This document shows, piece after piece, positions 20,108-31,764 of a DNA stretch of 64,000 nt. This stretch comes from Zea mays. Taxonomy: Eukaryota > Streptophyta > Magnoliopsida > Poales > Poaceae. Each line of letters opens with the position of its first letter. Positions within the stretch are counted from its first letter, which is position 1. Below the pieces are notes generated by a model. The model ran no database searches. It saw only the letters and a list, made by a program, of their open reading frames with translations, and had not been told where the DNA came from. A program made the position numbers and the translations under genes. The DNA lies in contig NC_050097.1 in the NCBI RefSeq assembly GCF_902167145.1, positions 41,896,095-41,960,094 of the forward strand. The letters run 5' to 3'.

Positions 20108-22357
20108 CTAGTAGAAGCCTTGCCGGAAAGCATTTCCAACAAGGGCTCGGGGTGCTGCGTGGTGGCCGCAAGCCCCCGAGTGTATTTCTTGCAGCAGTTC
20201 CTGACCTTCGGCGATGGAAATGCATCGCTGGAGGATGCCCGAGGGGCTGCGATGGTAGAGCTCCTCTTCGTCGCTCAGCAAGACGAATGACTTGGCGCGT
20301 CGCGCTACCCGCCGAGCCTCGACTTGGTCGAGGGGTAGCTCTCCTCGACGGAGATATCGCAGGTACGGGGCCTGCCAATCTTGATCTGGCGTGGCCCCGC
20401 TCTGCCCTTCCTCGACGTTCAGTGCCCCGCCCTCGGGGGCCGAGGGTGCCTCGGGCTGAGCCGAGGGTACCTCGGGCTCGGGCGCGCCGTCGAGCTTGAC
20501 GGAGGGTTGATGCAGATCCCGGGAGAAGACGTCCGGGGGGACTGTCGTTCGCCCCGAGGCTATCTTAGCCAGCTCGTCTGCGGTTTCGTTGTAGCGCCGA
20601 GCGATGTGGTTGAGCTCGAGCCCGAAGAACTTGTCTTCCAGGCGCCGAACCTCGTCGCAGTAGGCCTCCATCTTCGGGTCGCGGCAGTGGGAGTTCTTCA
20701 TGACTTGGTCGATGACGAGCTCCGAATCACCGCGGGCGTCGAGGCGTCTGACCCCTAGCTCGATGGCGATCCGCAATCCGTTGACCAGAGCTTCGTACTC
20801 GGCCACATTGTTGGACGCCGGGAAATGGAGGCGCAGCACGTAGCGTAAGTGCTTTCCGAGGGGCGAGATGAAGAGCAGGCCCGCGCCGGCCCCCGTCTTC
20901 ATCAGCGACCCGTCGAAAAACATGGTCCAGAGCTCCGGTTGGATCGGAGTCGTTGGCAGCTGGGTGTCGACCCATTCGGCCAGGAAATCCGCCAACACCT
21001 GGGACTTGATGGCCTTCTGAGGGGCGAACGAGATCGTTTCGCCCATGATTTCCACCGCCCACTTTGCGATCCTGCCCGAGGCCTCTCGGCACTAGATGAT
21101 CTCCCCCAGGGGGAAGGATGACACCACAGTTACCGGATGAGACTCGAAGTAGTGTCGCAGCTTCCGCCTTGTCAGGATCACATCATACAACAGCTTTTGA
21201 ACTTGTGGGTAGCGGATCTTAGTCTCGGACAGCACTTCACTGATGAAGTAGACCGGCCTCTGAACGGGCAATGCATGCCCTTCCTCTTGCCTTTCGACCA
21301 CAATCACGGCGCTAACCACCTGAGTGGTCGCGGCGACGTAGACCAAGAGGGCTTCTGCGTCCGCCGGGGGCACCAAGACAGGCGCCTTTGTAAGGAGCGC
21401 CTTCAGGTTGCCGAGGGCTTCCTCGGCCTCAGGGGTCCAAGCGAAACACTCGGCCTTCCTTAAGAGGCGGTACAGAGGCAGACCTCTTTCGCCGAGGCGT
21501 GAGATGAAGCGGCTCAGGGCCGCGAGACATCCCATGACCCTCTGTACCCCTTTTAAGTCCTTGATGGGTCCCATGCTGGTGATGGCCGCGATCTTCTCCG
21601 GGTTGGCTTCGATGCCTCGCTCGGAGACGATGAACCCTAGGAGCATGCCTCGGGGCACCCCGAAGACACACTTCTCAGGATTAAGCTTGACTCCCTTCGC
21701 CTTGAGACACCGGAATGTCACTTCAAGGTCGGAGAGGAGGTCGGAAGCCTTCCTTGTCTTGACTACGATGTCATCGACGTAGGCCTCGACTGTGCGACCG
21801 ATGTGTTCGCCGAACACATGGTTCATGCACCGCTGGTACGTCGCGCCCGCATTCCTCAAACCGAACGGCATGGTGACATAGCAGTACATGCCGAACGGCG
21901 TGATGAAAGAAGTCGCGAGCTGGTCGGACTCTTTCATCCGGATCTGGTGATACCCTGAGTAGGCATCGAGGAAGGACAGGGTTTCGCACCCAGCGGTGGA
22001 ATCCACGATTTGGTCGATGCGAGGCAGAGGGTAGGGAACCTTCGGACATGCTTTGTTGAGACCAGTGTAGTCTACACACATCCGCCATTTCCCCCCTTTC
22101 TTCCTCACAAGCACAGGGTTGGCAAGCCATTCGGGATGGAATACCTCTTTGATGAACCCTGCTGCCATTAGCTTGTGGATCTCTTCGCCAATCACTCTGC
22201 GCTTCTCCTCGTCGAATCGGCGCAGAGGCTGCCTGACGGGTCGGGCTCCGGCCCGAATATCCAGCGAGTGCTCGGCGACATCCCTCGGTATGCCGGGCAT
22301 GTCCGAGGGACTCCACGCAAAGACGTCGGCGTTTGCGCGGAGAAAGTCGACGAGCAC
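20108..22357 (-). pseudogene. Reverse transcriptase and RNase H of element C
   Basis: The RT part (22357-21095, about 420 codons) is open and has GFIKEVFHPEWLANPVLV, RMCVDYTGLNKACPK, the LSFLDAYSGYHQI block and the catalytic EAYVDDIVVK (about 21757-21789), plus FGLRNAGATYQR. A TAG at 21092-21094 stands where A reads CAG (IIQCREAS), then the frame runs on through RNase H with MFFDGSLMKTGAG (about 20915) and NVAEYEALVNGL. This RNase H has the acidic residues of the Tat-type enzyme. RT copies the element RNA, and RNase H removes the template. Product would be incomplete because of the stops, unless these are read through. Confidence 0.92.
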
Positions 22358-22363
22358 TGCTTC

Positions 22364-23159
22364 CTATTTGGGGTCGAACCCGGAACCGATCCGGACCTGC
22401 TTGGTGGTGTCGCCACTGGGGTCGAGAGGGACGGCCTTGACCGTCTCCGCTGGCTCGAAGTTGCCGGCATGGCGCTTCACGTCTGGCACCTCCTTGGAGA
22501 GGTTCTCCAGGTCGGCGATGAGGGCCTCGGACTCGGCGAGGGCCTCGGCGTACTCCACGCACTCCACATCGCATTCGAACGCGTGTTTGTACGTGGGGCC
22601 GACGGTGATGACCCCGTTGGGGCCCGGCATCTTGAGCTTCAGGTAGGTGTAGTTGGGGATGGCCATGAACTTCGCGTAGCATGGCCTCCCTAGCACGGCG
22701 TGGTAGGTTCCTCGGAACCCGACCACTTCGAACGTCAGGGTCTCCCTTCGGAAGTTGGAGGGTGTCCCGAAGCAGACGGGGAGGTCGAGTCGCCCGAGGG
22801 GCTGGACGCGCTTCCCAGGGATGATCCCGTGGAAGGGCGCAGCGCCTGCTCGGACGGAGGACAAATCGACGCGCAGGAGCTTGAGGGTCTCGGCGTAGAT
22901 GATGTTGAGGCAGCTGCCCCCATCCATCAGGACCTTGGTGAGCCTGACGTCGCCGACAACGGGGTCGACGACGAGCAGGTATTTCCCCGGGCTCGGCACA
23001 TGGTCGGGGTGGTCGGCCTGGTCGAAAGTGATGGGCTTGTCGGACCAGTCTAGGTAGACTGGCGCCGCCACCTTCACCGAGCAGACCTCCCGGCGTTCTT
23101 GCTTGCGGTGCCGAGCCGAGGTATTCGCCGCATGCCCTCCATAGATCATGAAGCAGTCG
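22364..23159 (-). pseudogene. Aspartic protease and linker of element C
   Basis: The retropepsin active site reads LMDGGSCLNIIY (about 22899-22950), with the DGG variant of DSG/DTG normal for Tat-type gypsy elements. Downstream are GVITVGPTY and a Glu-rich linker. It would cut the polyprotein into its working parts. The frame is continuous with gag and closes at TAG 22364-22366, directly before RT. The same TAG, in the same sequence, occurs in A at 53603-53605. Confidence 0.88.
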
Positions 23160-25613
23160 CGGACCTCGGGGAACTCTCCTGCTAGGTGATCTTCGTTCTT
23201 GTCGTCGTCGCGGGCCCTGCCACCCTCGGCGGGTGGCCCGGCCCTGTGGAAGTGACGCCGAAGCATAACGCACTCCTCGAGGGTGTGCTTGACGGGCCCC
23301 TGATGGTAGGGGCACGGCTCCTTGAGCATCTTGTCGAAGAGGTTCGCACCTCCGGGGGGCTTCCGAGGGTTCTTATACTCGGCGGTGGCGACAAGGTCCG
23401 CGTCAGCGGCGTCGCGTTTCGATTGCGACTTCTTCTTGCCTTTCTTCTTGGCGCCGCACGGAGCAGACGCCTCGGGAGCCTCTTCTGATGGGCGGCCCTG
23501 GGGCTGCTTGTCCTTTCGGAAGATAGCCTCGACCGCCTCCTGGCCAGAGGCGAACTTGGTGGCGATGTCCATCAGCTCGCTCGCCCTGGTGGGGGTTTTG
23601 CGACCCAGCTTGCTCACCAGGTCGCGGCAAGTGGTGCCGGCGAGGAACGCGCCGATGACATCCGAGTCGGTGATGTTGGGCAGCTCGGTGCGCTGCTTCG
23701 AGAATCGCCGGATGTAGTCCCGGAGCGACTCCCCCGGCTGTTGCCGGCAGCTTCGAAGGTCCCAGGAATTCCCGGGGCGCACGTATGTGCCCTGGAAATT
23801 GCCAGCGAAGGCTTGGACCAAGTCGTCCCAGTTGGAGATCTGCCCCGGAGGCAGGTGCTCCAACCAGGCGCGAGCAGTGTCGGAGAGGAACAGGGGGAGG
23901 TTACGGATGATGAGGTTGTCGTCGTCCGTTCCACCCAGTTGGCAGGCGAGGCGGTAGTCCGCGAGCCACAGTTCCGGTCTCGTTTCCCCCGAGTACTTCG
24001 TGATAGTAGTCGGGGGTCGGAACCGGGTCGGGAATGGCGCCCGTCGGATGGCCCGACTGAAGGCCTGCGGACCGGGTGGTTCGGGCGAGGGACTCCGATC
24101 CTCCCCGCTGTCGTAGCGCCCCCCCACGCCTGGGGTGGTAGCCTCGGCGCACCCTTTCGTCGAGGTGAGCCCGACGGTCGCGTCGATGGTGCTCGTTGCC
24201 GAGGTGGCCCGGGGCCGCAGGCGCGGTGTTGCGCGTGCGCCCGGTGTAGACCGAGGCTTCCCGCATGAATCGGGAAGTCGCGGCATGAGGTTCCGAGGGA
24301 TAACCTTGCCTTCGGGAGGCAGTGCTCTCGGCCCGCCGGGCCGCAGCGCCCTCCAGGAGATTCTTGAGTTCTCCCTGGATTCGCCGACCCTCGGTGGTTG
24401 ACGGCTCCGGCATCGCGCGGATGAGCATTGCTGCGGTTGCCAGGTTCTGACCAACCCCGCTGGATGCGGGCGGCGGCCTGATCCTGACATCGTTGGCGAC
24501 GCGGTGCTGGAGACCTTGGGGCAGGTGGCGTATTTCTCCGGCCAGGGGTTGGCCCACCCATGCTTGTCCGACGTCCCGACGGATCGGCTCAAGCGCTCCT
24601 GTTCCCTCGTTGAGCCTGGCCTGCGCCTCGCGGACTTGCTCGAGTTGTGGGTCGTAACCCCCCGCCGGAGCGGGGACCACAGCTAGCTCCCGTGGGATGT
24701 CGGCGCGAGGCACCGGCCTAGGGAGATCACCGTCCTCCGGCATGCCAAGATGGTTGCCTTCGGAGGGATCCCCTAGCTCGATGTGGAAACATTCGCGGCT
24801 TGGGCCGCAGCTCTCGTCGCCAAGGCTGCGGCTTCCATCGGAACAGTCGGATAGGCAGTAGTCACATGCGGTCATGAAGTCCCGCACGGCATTGGGGTTG
24901 CCAAGTCCGGAGAAATCCCAACCGATGCTGGGATCGTCATCTTCCTCGGACCCAGAGGGCCCGTAGGTCGAGACGTCCGTCAGTCGGCCCCAAGGCGACC
25001 GCATACGGAACCTCAGTGGGGTTGCACTCGCCTCAATGAGGGCGCCCGCCAAAACGAGGTCGTTTGGCGGGTTGAGGCCGAGTCGAAATGACGCAAGATG
25101 GGAGTTAGTCGGTACCTTTTGGTCGACGAGGAGCGACGTAGTCACATCGGGGACTGGTTGCACCGTCATCTCTGGTTCGAGGGCGACGTCCTGCAGGCTT
25201 TCCGCGAGCGCGCCGGCGTCGTCTTCTTGCTCGGGGTCAGCGTGCCGCGGGGGGACGGCGCTTGCCTCCGTCTTGAACGCGAGGTCGACGTCCGGCGTGC
25301 CTTCCGTCGGGGCGTCGGGGGCGTCGATTCGCTCGACGGCCGACGAAGCGCGGCCTCCCACCTGGCCTTGACGGCCCCGCCTCCTCCTCCGTTGGCGGGG
25401 GAGAGAACGGAGCGAGCCTGAATGTTGCCCTTCCACCTCGCGGGGAAGACGTCGTCGATTCCGCCGCCGGCGGGCGGGTTGTCGGCCGCCATTGTCGTAG
25501 TCGCGCGGCGGTGGAAGAAGTATCATGTCGTAGCTGCCGTCGAAGGACATGAACTCAAGAGTCCCGAAACGAAGCACCGTCCCGGGCCGGAGAGGTTGCT
25601 GGAGACTGCCCAT
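23160..25613 (-). pseudogene. Gag of element C (one frameshift)
   Basis: The start (MGSLQQPLRPGTVL) lies 40 bp after the PBS and is shared with A. The N-terminal half is Arg-rich then acidic, with DFMTACDYCLSDCSDG. The capsid-like Retrotrans_gag part contains PELWLADYRLACQLGG, ARAWLEHLPP and YIRRFSKQRTELPN. A modified zinc knuckle CPYHQGPVKHTLEEC (a CHHC version) follows. The gag protein packages element RNA. One extra G in a run at about 24110-24125, compared with A, shifts the frame between the N-terminal and capsid parts; the downstream frame is then open to 22364. Confidence 0.88.
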
Positions 25614-25653
25614 CTGGAGCTTGACGGGGAGCTGTTCGTCAGCACGCAGCAGG

Positions 25654-25671
25654 CCCCTACCTGGCGCGCCA
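25654..25671 (-). promoter_or_regulatory. Primer-binding site of element C
   Basis: On the minus strand TGGCGCGCCAGGTAGGGG follows the 5' LTR end. The same 18 bases occur in A, and B has them with one change. I do not assign the tRNA. Confidence 0.85.
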
Positions 25672-25976
25672 ACTGTCGGCGTTTCGAGACAGGGGGGTCC
25701 CTAAGCCGACGAGTGAGTGTGCTGCGTGCCCCAGCCCAGATGGGTCGAGCGCGTGGGCGAGCGCGAAGGGGGGAGAGGCAAGGTGGCCGGAGTCGAGCGT
25801 GAGAGAGGTGGAAGTCCCGCGGCCTTCGTGTTCGTCCCGCGCCCAGGTCAGGTGCGCTTGCAGTAGGGGGGTTACAAGCGTCCACGCGGGTGAGGGAAGC
25901 GAGCGGCCCCAAGAGAGCGCCTGTCCCGTCCTCGGTCCCGCGCGGCCAACCTCCTCTAAGAAGGCCCTGGTCCTCC

Positions 25977-25984
25977 CTTTTATA
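25977..25984 (-). promoter_or_regulatory. TATA box in the 5' LTR of C
   Basis: On the minus strand the sequence is GACTATAAAAGGGAGG, a textbook plant TATA context in an otherwise GC-rich LTR. Confidence 0.75.
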
Positions 25985-26520
25985 GTCGTAAGGAGAGGAT
26001 CCAGGTGTACAATGGGGGGTGTAGCAGAGTGCTACGTGTCTAGCGGAGGGAGAGCTAGCGCCCTAGGTACATGCCAATGTGGCAGCCGGAGAGATCTGGG
26101 CACCCTGCTGGCGTGATGTCGTGGCTGTCGGAGGTGCGGCGGAGCCTGGCGGAGGGACAGCTGTTGGAGCGGTCGAGTCCCTGCTGACGTCGTCCTGCTT
26201 CCGTAAGAGAGCTGGGGGCCGCCGTCGTCATAGAGCTTGTGGAGCGCCATCATTGCCCCTCCGGCGGAGCTGGCCGGATGGGACGCCGGTCTTGTTCTCC
26301 GTGACCCGAGTCGATTCGGGGTAGGATGATGATGGCGCTTCCTGTTGACGTGGCGGTCTGTGCCCTAGGCAGGGCGACGTGGGGGTTCCTCCGAAGCCGA
26401 GGTTGAGTCTGCCTTCCGTTGTCGTGGCCGAGCCCGAGCCATGGGGTCGGGCGAGGCGGAAGTCGTTCGGCCGAGGCCAGGGCGGAGTCCGAGCCCTGGG
26501 GTCGGGCGAGGCGGAGTTTC

Positions 26521-26866
26521 GTCGTCTTCCGGGTCTTAGCCCGAGTCCGAGCCCTGGGGTCGGGCGGAGCGGAGTTCGCCGTCTTCCGGGTCTTAGCCCG
26601 AGTCCGAGCCCTGGGGTCGGGCGGAGCGGAGTTCGCCGTCTTCCGGGTCTTAGCCCGAGTCCGAGCCCTGGGGTCGGGCGGAGCGGAGTTCGCCGTCTTT
26701 CGGGTCTTAGCCCGAGTCCGAGCCCTGGGGTCGGGCAGAGCGGAGTTCGCCGTCTTCCGGGTCTTAGCCCGAGTCCGAGCCCTGGGGTCGGGCGGAGCGG
26801 AGTTCGCCGTCTTCCGGGTCTTAGCCCGAGTCCGAGCCCTGGGGTCGGGCGGGGCGGAGTTCGCCG
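26521..26866. repeat. 57-bp tandem array in the C 5' LTR, 6 units
   Basis: The same unit as at 14412-14867. The two-unit difference accounts exactly for the 114-bp length difference of the LTRs. Confidence 0.92.
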
Positions 26867-27360
26867 TGGCGCCTTTGGCAAGGCCTGACTGCCTGTCAGG
26901 CTCACTCTGTCGAGTGGCACTGCAGTCGGAGTGGCGCAGGCGGCGCTGTCCTTCTGTCAGACTGGCCAGTGGAGCGGTGGAGTGACGGCGGTCACTTCGG
27001 CTCTGCCGGGGGCGCGTATCAGGATAAAGGTGTCAGGCCACCTTTGCGTTAAATGCCCCTGCAATTTGGTCAGTCGGTGCGGCGATTTAGTCAAGGTTGC
27101 TTCTGAGCGAAGCCAAGGCCTCGGGCGAGCCGGTGATGTGTCCGCCATAAAAAGGGGGCCTCGGGCGAGACGGAAGTCTCTCGAGGTCGGCTGCCCTTGG
27201 CCGAGGCTAGGCTCGGGTGAAGCGTGATCGAGTCACTCGTGTGGACTGATCCCTGACTTAATCGTACCCATCAGGCCTTTGCAGCTTTATGCTGATGGGG
27301 GTTACCAGCTGAGAATTAGGCGTCTTGAGGGTACCCCTAATTATGGTCCCCGACAGTCTT

Positions 27361-29383
27361 AAAGCAGCATTAACCACATGACTATCTATTACACTATAGA
27401 AGCCAAATAATTCATTGCAGCGGAAACACTAGTCCATATGAGCAACATTGCAGGAAACATATGAATATCACACTTGGCAAAGCTCAAACTAACACATCAC
27501 CCATTAGGATAAGCTTTCCTCTCAGGTTGAGATAAGCTTTAATACACAAATTCTCCCCCTTTGACATCAAACACCAAAAACCATACTCAAGCAAGAACAT
27601 ATGATGATGTCAAGGGACAGCAGGGTGTTAAGGAGGAAAACTACTATCAAAACTCCTCCTTACTTATTGAGCATATGCACTATCAACATTTAGGTAAGAT
27701 ACATATATGCAAAAAGATTAATACTCCCTTTGTACCTTTACCATGTTGTAGTGTACTTCCCATCTTGAAAGTAGTTAATCTCTAGAGAGCTTCTCCACAC
27801 TTGTTCCTGAATCTTTCTCCTAACTTTTTCTTGTTGCTAAGACACCAAACTTAGAACAAGTTATAGTATTGGGCACAAGAAGAAACTTCTATTCTCATGA
27901 TTATCAAAAGATGTCAATTGAACCGAACTATTATGGCTCCCAATTGAAAGATACCAATTTAAAGATACAAAATGCTTAGTTCATTTATTATCATTGCTCC
28001 ATGATATTTAAGAATAAGCATCTATTATCACCAAATATTATAGAGCATGAGCAATCTAAAAATATGCACTTACTCACAACTTGAGATACCAATTTCTTGA
28101 CTTACCGAGGTACCCAAGTCCTGATTGCTCCATTTCTTGCTTATCTTCTCTTTTCCACCTAGAGCCTATACAAGATTGCTCAAGAAACAGTTAGTCTCAA
28201 GAGACACAAGTTATGTGTGCTCCCCCTCAAGTTGTGCATCAAGTATTTGAATGACTTGCACTTTGCACATTCTAGCTTCCTTAGAACTAGAGGGGATCAC
28301 TACATACCTTGGTCAAAGCATACTCTATCACTTTCATCACCCAAAGATGCCAATTTGAATATCAAATGAAACGCCACTTACCACCAATTGAAGGCTAAAT
28401 GAAAGGTTGACTAAATACAACAATGCACGCCTCAGTGGCACCTAAGCCAATCGAATACTCATAGGAAGTCTAACATTTCCGTAACTTGGACATGCTTCAT
28501 ACTCAACTATCATTGCATATACCAATTGAAGATCAACACAGTCATGTAAAGCGTAATGTCTAAGCATGCCATAATTAAGAAGGTTTCTTAGGTGCACAAA
28601 AGAAACAACACTTTAAAGGCATAAATTACCTAAGCCAAGATATTACCAGTTGAAAGACAAGAACATAGCTATGATCACAATGGAATTTCAAGAATATTTA
28701 ATGAAATTTCATAGCTCTATTTTCCATACCTTTGCCTTTATGAGAGCACTTGTTATCACCAATTCAGGACTCCTTTTGCTTACACACCTCATAGCTCAAA
28801 AGGGCACGACATGGATTTGAAATTCACATAATACTAAACTAGGGTAATCATGTGAACATGCACAAAACAAAATGTCATATTTGCACATAGCATGACTTAC
28901 AAAAAGTTACATGTTTACCCATATACAACAAGAGAATTAATCGTTGTGGATATAACAAATGAAAGAGCTACCCATGAATGATTCAAGAGATATATCATAT
29001 AGAGCACCAGTCATGATTAAACAAACATCATTATGATTCATTTAACACAGGCAATCATAAAGCATAACTACTCTAAGGACAGGTAGCACAACAAGCCAAC
29101 TTAAGAGCAATACTAAATTGCAATTATGTACTTAACAACACGGGTACCATCCTTTGAAGAGCAGGTTGTAGATTTTCATCAAGGTCCTTTACTTTATTCA
29201 CCAATAATGATTCAGGACCTATACACCTTATTTCACTTGAGATGAACATGGGATTAGTGTTTCACAATAATTCAACCTTGGGTCAATAAACACCAAAACA
29301 ATTAACAGCTTAAGCATAGAATTTTAGATAACCGTCTTAATCTCTCCCATGGTCTCCAGTCCATCTCAAGGCACCTGCATGAT
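27361..29383 (-). other. Noncoding internal region of E with extra polypurine tracts
   Basis: More than 2 kb of AT-rich sequence without any open frame above about 75 codons and without RT, integrase or protease motifs. GGGGGAG tracts occur on the minus strand near 27553 and 28222. The phrase CCAATTGAA/ATACCAATTT recurs many times. This is the space where an autonomous relative would have pol. Confidence 0.75.
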
Positions 29384-29523
29384 CTAGTTATCACAGTTTG
29401 GTACCCACCTCGGAATGGGTCCATAACAATCAACTAAAAGTGCCTTTGGCACCCAAATAGTCTTTGTGCTAGTTCTAGGTGACCTCGTTGTAGATCTAGC
29501 ACCAGTATATGATTTGGGTCTCC
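29384..29523 (-). pseudogene. Gag of element E, 3' end (separated from the rest by D)
   Basis: When D and one TCTCC copy are left out, the gag frame from 36914 continues here for about 45 codons, with STKTIWVPKALLVD and PRWVPNC, a WVPK-type motif I associate with the end of plant copia gag. It closes at TAG 29384-29386. It shows that E gag ended without running into a pol frame. Confidence 0.75.
29519..29523. repeat. Target-site duplication TCTCC of element D (partner 36909-36913)
   Basis: TCTCC flanks both ends of D and lies within gag coding sequence of E. Confidence 0.93.
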
Positions 29524-30167
29524 TGTTGGGGGCCTTCGGCTTACGAAGGTCCTCAAAAACAGGATTTAACAGTATTTCTGGAGTTTAATGTGTGAACAGG
29601 TATCTTCGGACTCAAATCGGTATCACAGCAGACCAGAATAATACGAAGGTTGATACAGCGCCGAAGGTGTGAGCAGGAAAGCTTCGGCATGATAGCAACA
29701 AAATGAAACCGACTTAAAGATGAAAAGGCTATTCAGACCTCGATAGATTACAATAGAATTATTATCAAATGTAAAGGGCATGAATGTAATTTTGCATAGG
29801 CTGTGACCTGTGCCTATAAATAGGTGAACAGTACCCCCGTACTGGGGGGGCTGATTTGGGCATTCACTTTTGCGTCACGCTTGTACTTTCATCTCCTTCA
29901 AGTTGAAGGTACATTTGTAATCCAATGATTATTCCTGTTTATACATGATAATAAGACATAATTGTTTATGTTGTTCATTATATTTCTTATAATTCATCCT
30001 TCGTTATTATATAATATATTTATGAAGGTATGCCCTTCATAACCTTCGTCCGAAAACCATTATATCCTGAGAGGAATAATGCTTCGAAGGACGAAGGACT
30101 TTATCGATTAACATTTTCTATGTTGCCTTGTTCTTGACTCATAGCATTTGAGAACAAGTCTCCAACA
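29524..30167 (+). repeat. 5' LTR of element D
   Basis: 644 bp, with TATAAATA at 29815-29822 followed by a C-run/G-run inverted pair (CCCCCGTACTGGGGGGG). It differs from the 3' LTR by three transitions and one G. Confidence 0.95.
29815..29822 (+). promoter_or_regulatory. TATA box in the 5' LTR of D
   Basis: TATAAATA in the context GCCTATAAATAGGTG, in the middle of the LTR. Transcription from here would reach gag at 30244. Confidence 0.75.
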
Positions 30168-30168
30168 T

Positions 30169-30180
30169 TGGCGCCCACCT
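30169..30180 (+). promoter_or_regulatory. Primer-binding site of element D
   Basis: TGGCGCCCACCT follows the LTR by one base. It differs from the PBS of A, B and C after the shared TGGCGC. Confidence 0.75.
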
Positions 30181-30243
30181 CCGGTGAACTCACTTCCACT
30201 CTTTGAGTTTTTTGAACACCTTCGGCGATCATAAACCTTCGTT

Positions 30244-31761
30244 ATGGCGCCGAAGAAAGCTTCAGCAACTGCGGCCACAGCTCTGCAACCGCTGGACCAC
30301 AATCAGGAGACAGTCTCCCTTCGGGAGGCCCGAAGCCAGAAAAGGAAGGCTGTTAGCCCGACACCACCAGAGGACGAGATAGATCAAGAAATCAGAAATA
30401 TGGAGATACTTCATCAACAAGTACAGAGGAAGAAAGAAAAGATGGCCAGGCTAGCTGAACTGCAGAGGAAGATAGACGAAGCCTCTGAAGAAGTTCGTCA
30501 TCTTGCTCAGGATGAGCAACACCGAAGGCCTCAGCACCAAGACCTTCATCAGGAGGGTTTTCCCAACGAAGATGACTGGTATGACAATTTCCATCATGGG
30601 AATTTTGTTTTTGACGATGCTTCTCCTTTGTCCGCTGAGCTGCAGGCTACACCTTGGCCTCCGTCTTACAAGCCGCCTCAGCTTCCCGTATTCGATGGCC
30701 ACTCAGACCCGAAGCAGTTTTTGATGAGCTACGAGGCAACAGTATCTTCGTATGGTGGCAATGCTGCAGTCATGGCCAAATCTTTTGTTATGGCTGTCAG
30801 GAGTGTCGCTCAAACCTGGTATTCCTCCCTTCGACCAGGAACGATCACTTCATGGCAGAAGCTGAAGGACTTGTTGTTAACTAGCTTCCAAGGGTTTCAG
30901 ACGAAGCCGGTTACTGCTCAAGCTCTGTTCCAGTGCACCCAGGATCACGAAGAATACCTTCAGGCGTATGTCCGAAGGTTCTTGCGTTTAAGGGCACAGG
31001 CACCAACAGTGCCCAATGAAATTGTCATTGAGGCCATGATCAAGGGGCTTCGGCCAGGACCGTCAGCTCAGTACTTCGCTAGGAAGCCTCCTCAAACTTT
31101 GGAGAAGCTGCTCCAGAAGATGGACGAGTACATTCGGGCCGATAATGATTTTCGCCAAAGAAGGGAGGAGGCTTTCAGGTTTTCTGAAATGACCAGGGGC
31201 TTCGGAGGGAGGTTCTACCCGAGGCATGTTAGATCAATTCATAACTCTACACAAAATGATGATAGAGGGAGCCAACAGCAAAGGCCACAATGTTCCTCAC
31301 AGGCTTCGGGGCAACAGCAAGGCTCCTTCCGACCACCAGCTCCAAGAGGCAGAGGCGCCAGGGGCTTCGGAGGAAGATTTGGCGATCAACCGAGAAGAAT
31401 CTTTTGCTTATTCTGTGGTGAGAACAAAGGTCATACCACCAGGATGTGCCATGTTACAATCCAGAAGCAAAAAGAAATAGCCGAAGCGGCAGCACAACAG
31501 GCTCAGCCGAAGCAGGTCATGCACACTGCTTCGTATCATTCGCCCTACATCCCAGAGTATGTAGGCAATCACCCTGCAGTTTCTGTTGCTTCGGCGAGTC
31601 AACCTCAGGCTTCCTGGCAACAACCTCCGCCTCCACCACCGCTGCAACGAGGTCAGCAGCCAGAAGGGAGCCAATATGCTCCACATCAAAGGGATTTCAG
31701 AGAACAGTCCGAAGCTCGCACAGTCAACAGCACTGTGCCAGAGTCAAAGCACATCTATTGA
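30244..31761 (+). CDS. Intact gag of element D
   Basis: The 505-residue protein starts MAPKKASATA 76 bp after the LTR. Residues about 55-100 are a charged, likely coiled segment. The Retrotrans_gag core spans about 150-275 and includes FDGHSDPKQFLMSYEA, AQTWYSSLRPGTITSW and YVRRFLRLRAQAP. A zinc knuckle at about 387-402 reads CLFCGENKGHTTRMC, with five instead of four residues before the histidine. The tail is Gln/Pro-rich. The protein forms the particle that packages element RNA. The frame is intact from start to stop and no pol follows, so the product would be gag alone. The gene is convergent with the antisense gene at 32735-35971. Confidence 0.93.
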   Translation: MAPKKASATAATALQPLDHNQETVSLREARSQKRKAVSPTPPEDEIDQEIRNMEILHQQVQRKKEKMARLAELQRKIDEASEEVRHLAQDEQHRRPQHQDLHQEGFPNEDDWYDNFHHGNFVFDDASPLSAELQATPWPPSYKPPQLPVFDGHSDPKQFLMSYEATVSSYGGNAAVMAKSFVMAVRSVAQTWYSSLRPGTITSWQKLKDLLLTSFQGFQTKPVTAQALFQCTQDHEEYLQAYVRRFLRLRAQAPTVPNEIVIEAMIKGLRPGPSAQYFARKPPQTLEKLLQKMDEYIRADNDFRQRREEAFRFSEMTRGFGGRFYPRHVRSIHNSTQNDDRGSQQQRPQCSSQASGQQQGSFRPPAPRGRGARGFGGRFGDQPRRIFCLFCGENKGHTTRMCHVTIQKQKEIAEAAAQQAQPKQVMHTASYHSPYIPEYVGNHPAVSVASASQPQASWQQPPPPPPLQRGQQPEGSQYAPHQRDFREQSEARTVNSTVPESKHIY

Positions 31762-31764
31762 CAA

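Larger units (their letters stand above)
13565..27355 (-). mobile_element. Element C: Huck-like Ty3/gypsy (Tat-type) retrotransposon, nearly complete
   Basis: The 13,791-bp element lies on the minus strand: 5' LTR 25674-27355, PBS, gag, protease, RT, RNase H, integrase, 3' internal region, polypurine tract, 3' LTR 13565-15360. About a dozen substitutions separate the LTRs outside their repeat arrays, so the insertion is recent. Coding defects are few: one frameshift in gag and three TAG stops (22364-22366, 21092-21094, 20108-20110). In contrast to A it lacks the large antisense gene and keeps only a small antisense ORF at 17189. Confidence 0.92.
25674..27355 (-). repeat. 5' LTR of element C
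   Basis: This 1682-bp LTR has 6 units of the 57-bp array (about 26521-26866) instead of 8 in its partner. The TATA box on the minus strand lies at about 25977-25984, so transcription would run leftward into gag. Confidence 0.93.

Noticed and set aside
21771..23315. 514-codon minus-strand frame overlapping protease and RT of C
   Set aside because: Shadow frame of the real RT/protease frame; Arg/Pro-rich with no motif, whereas the overlapping frame has YVDD and DGG.
27561..27785. 74-codon open frame in the internal region of E
   Set aside because: Isolated, AT-rich, on the strand opposite to gag, with no domain or repeat elsewhere.
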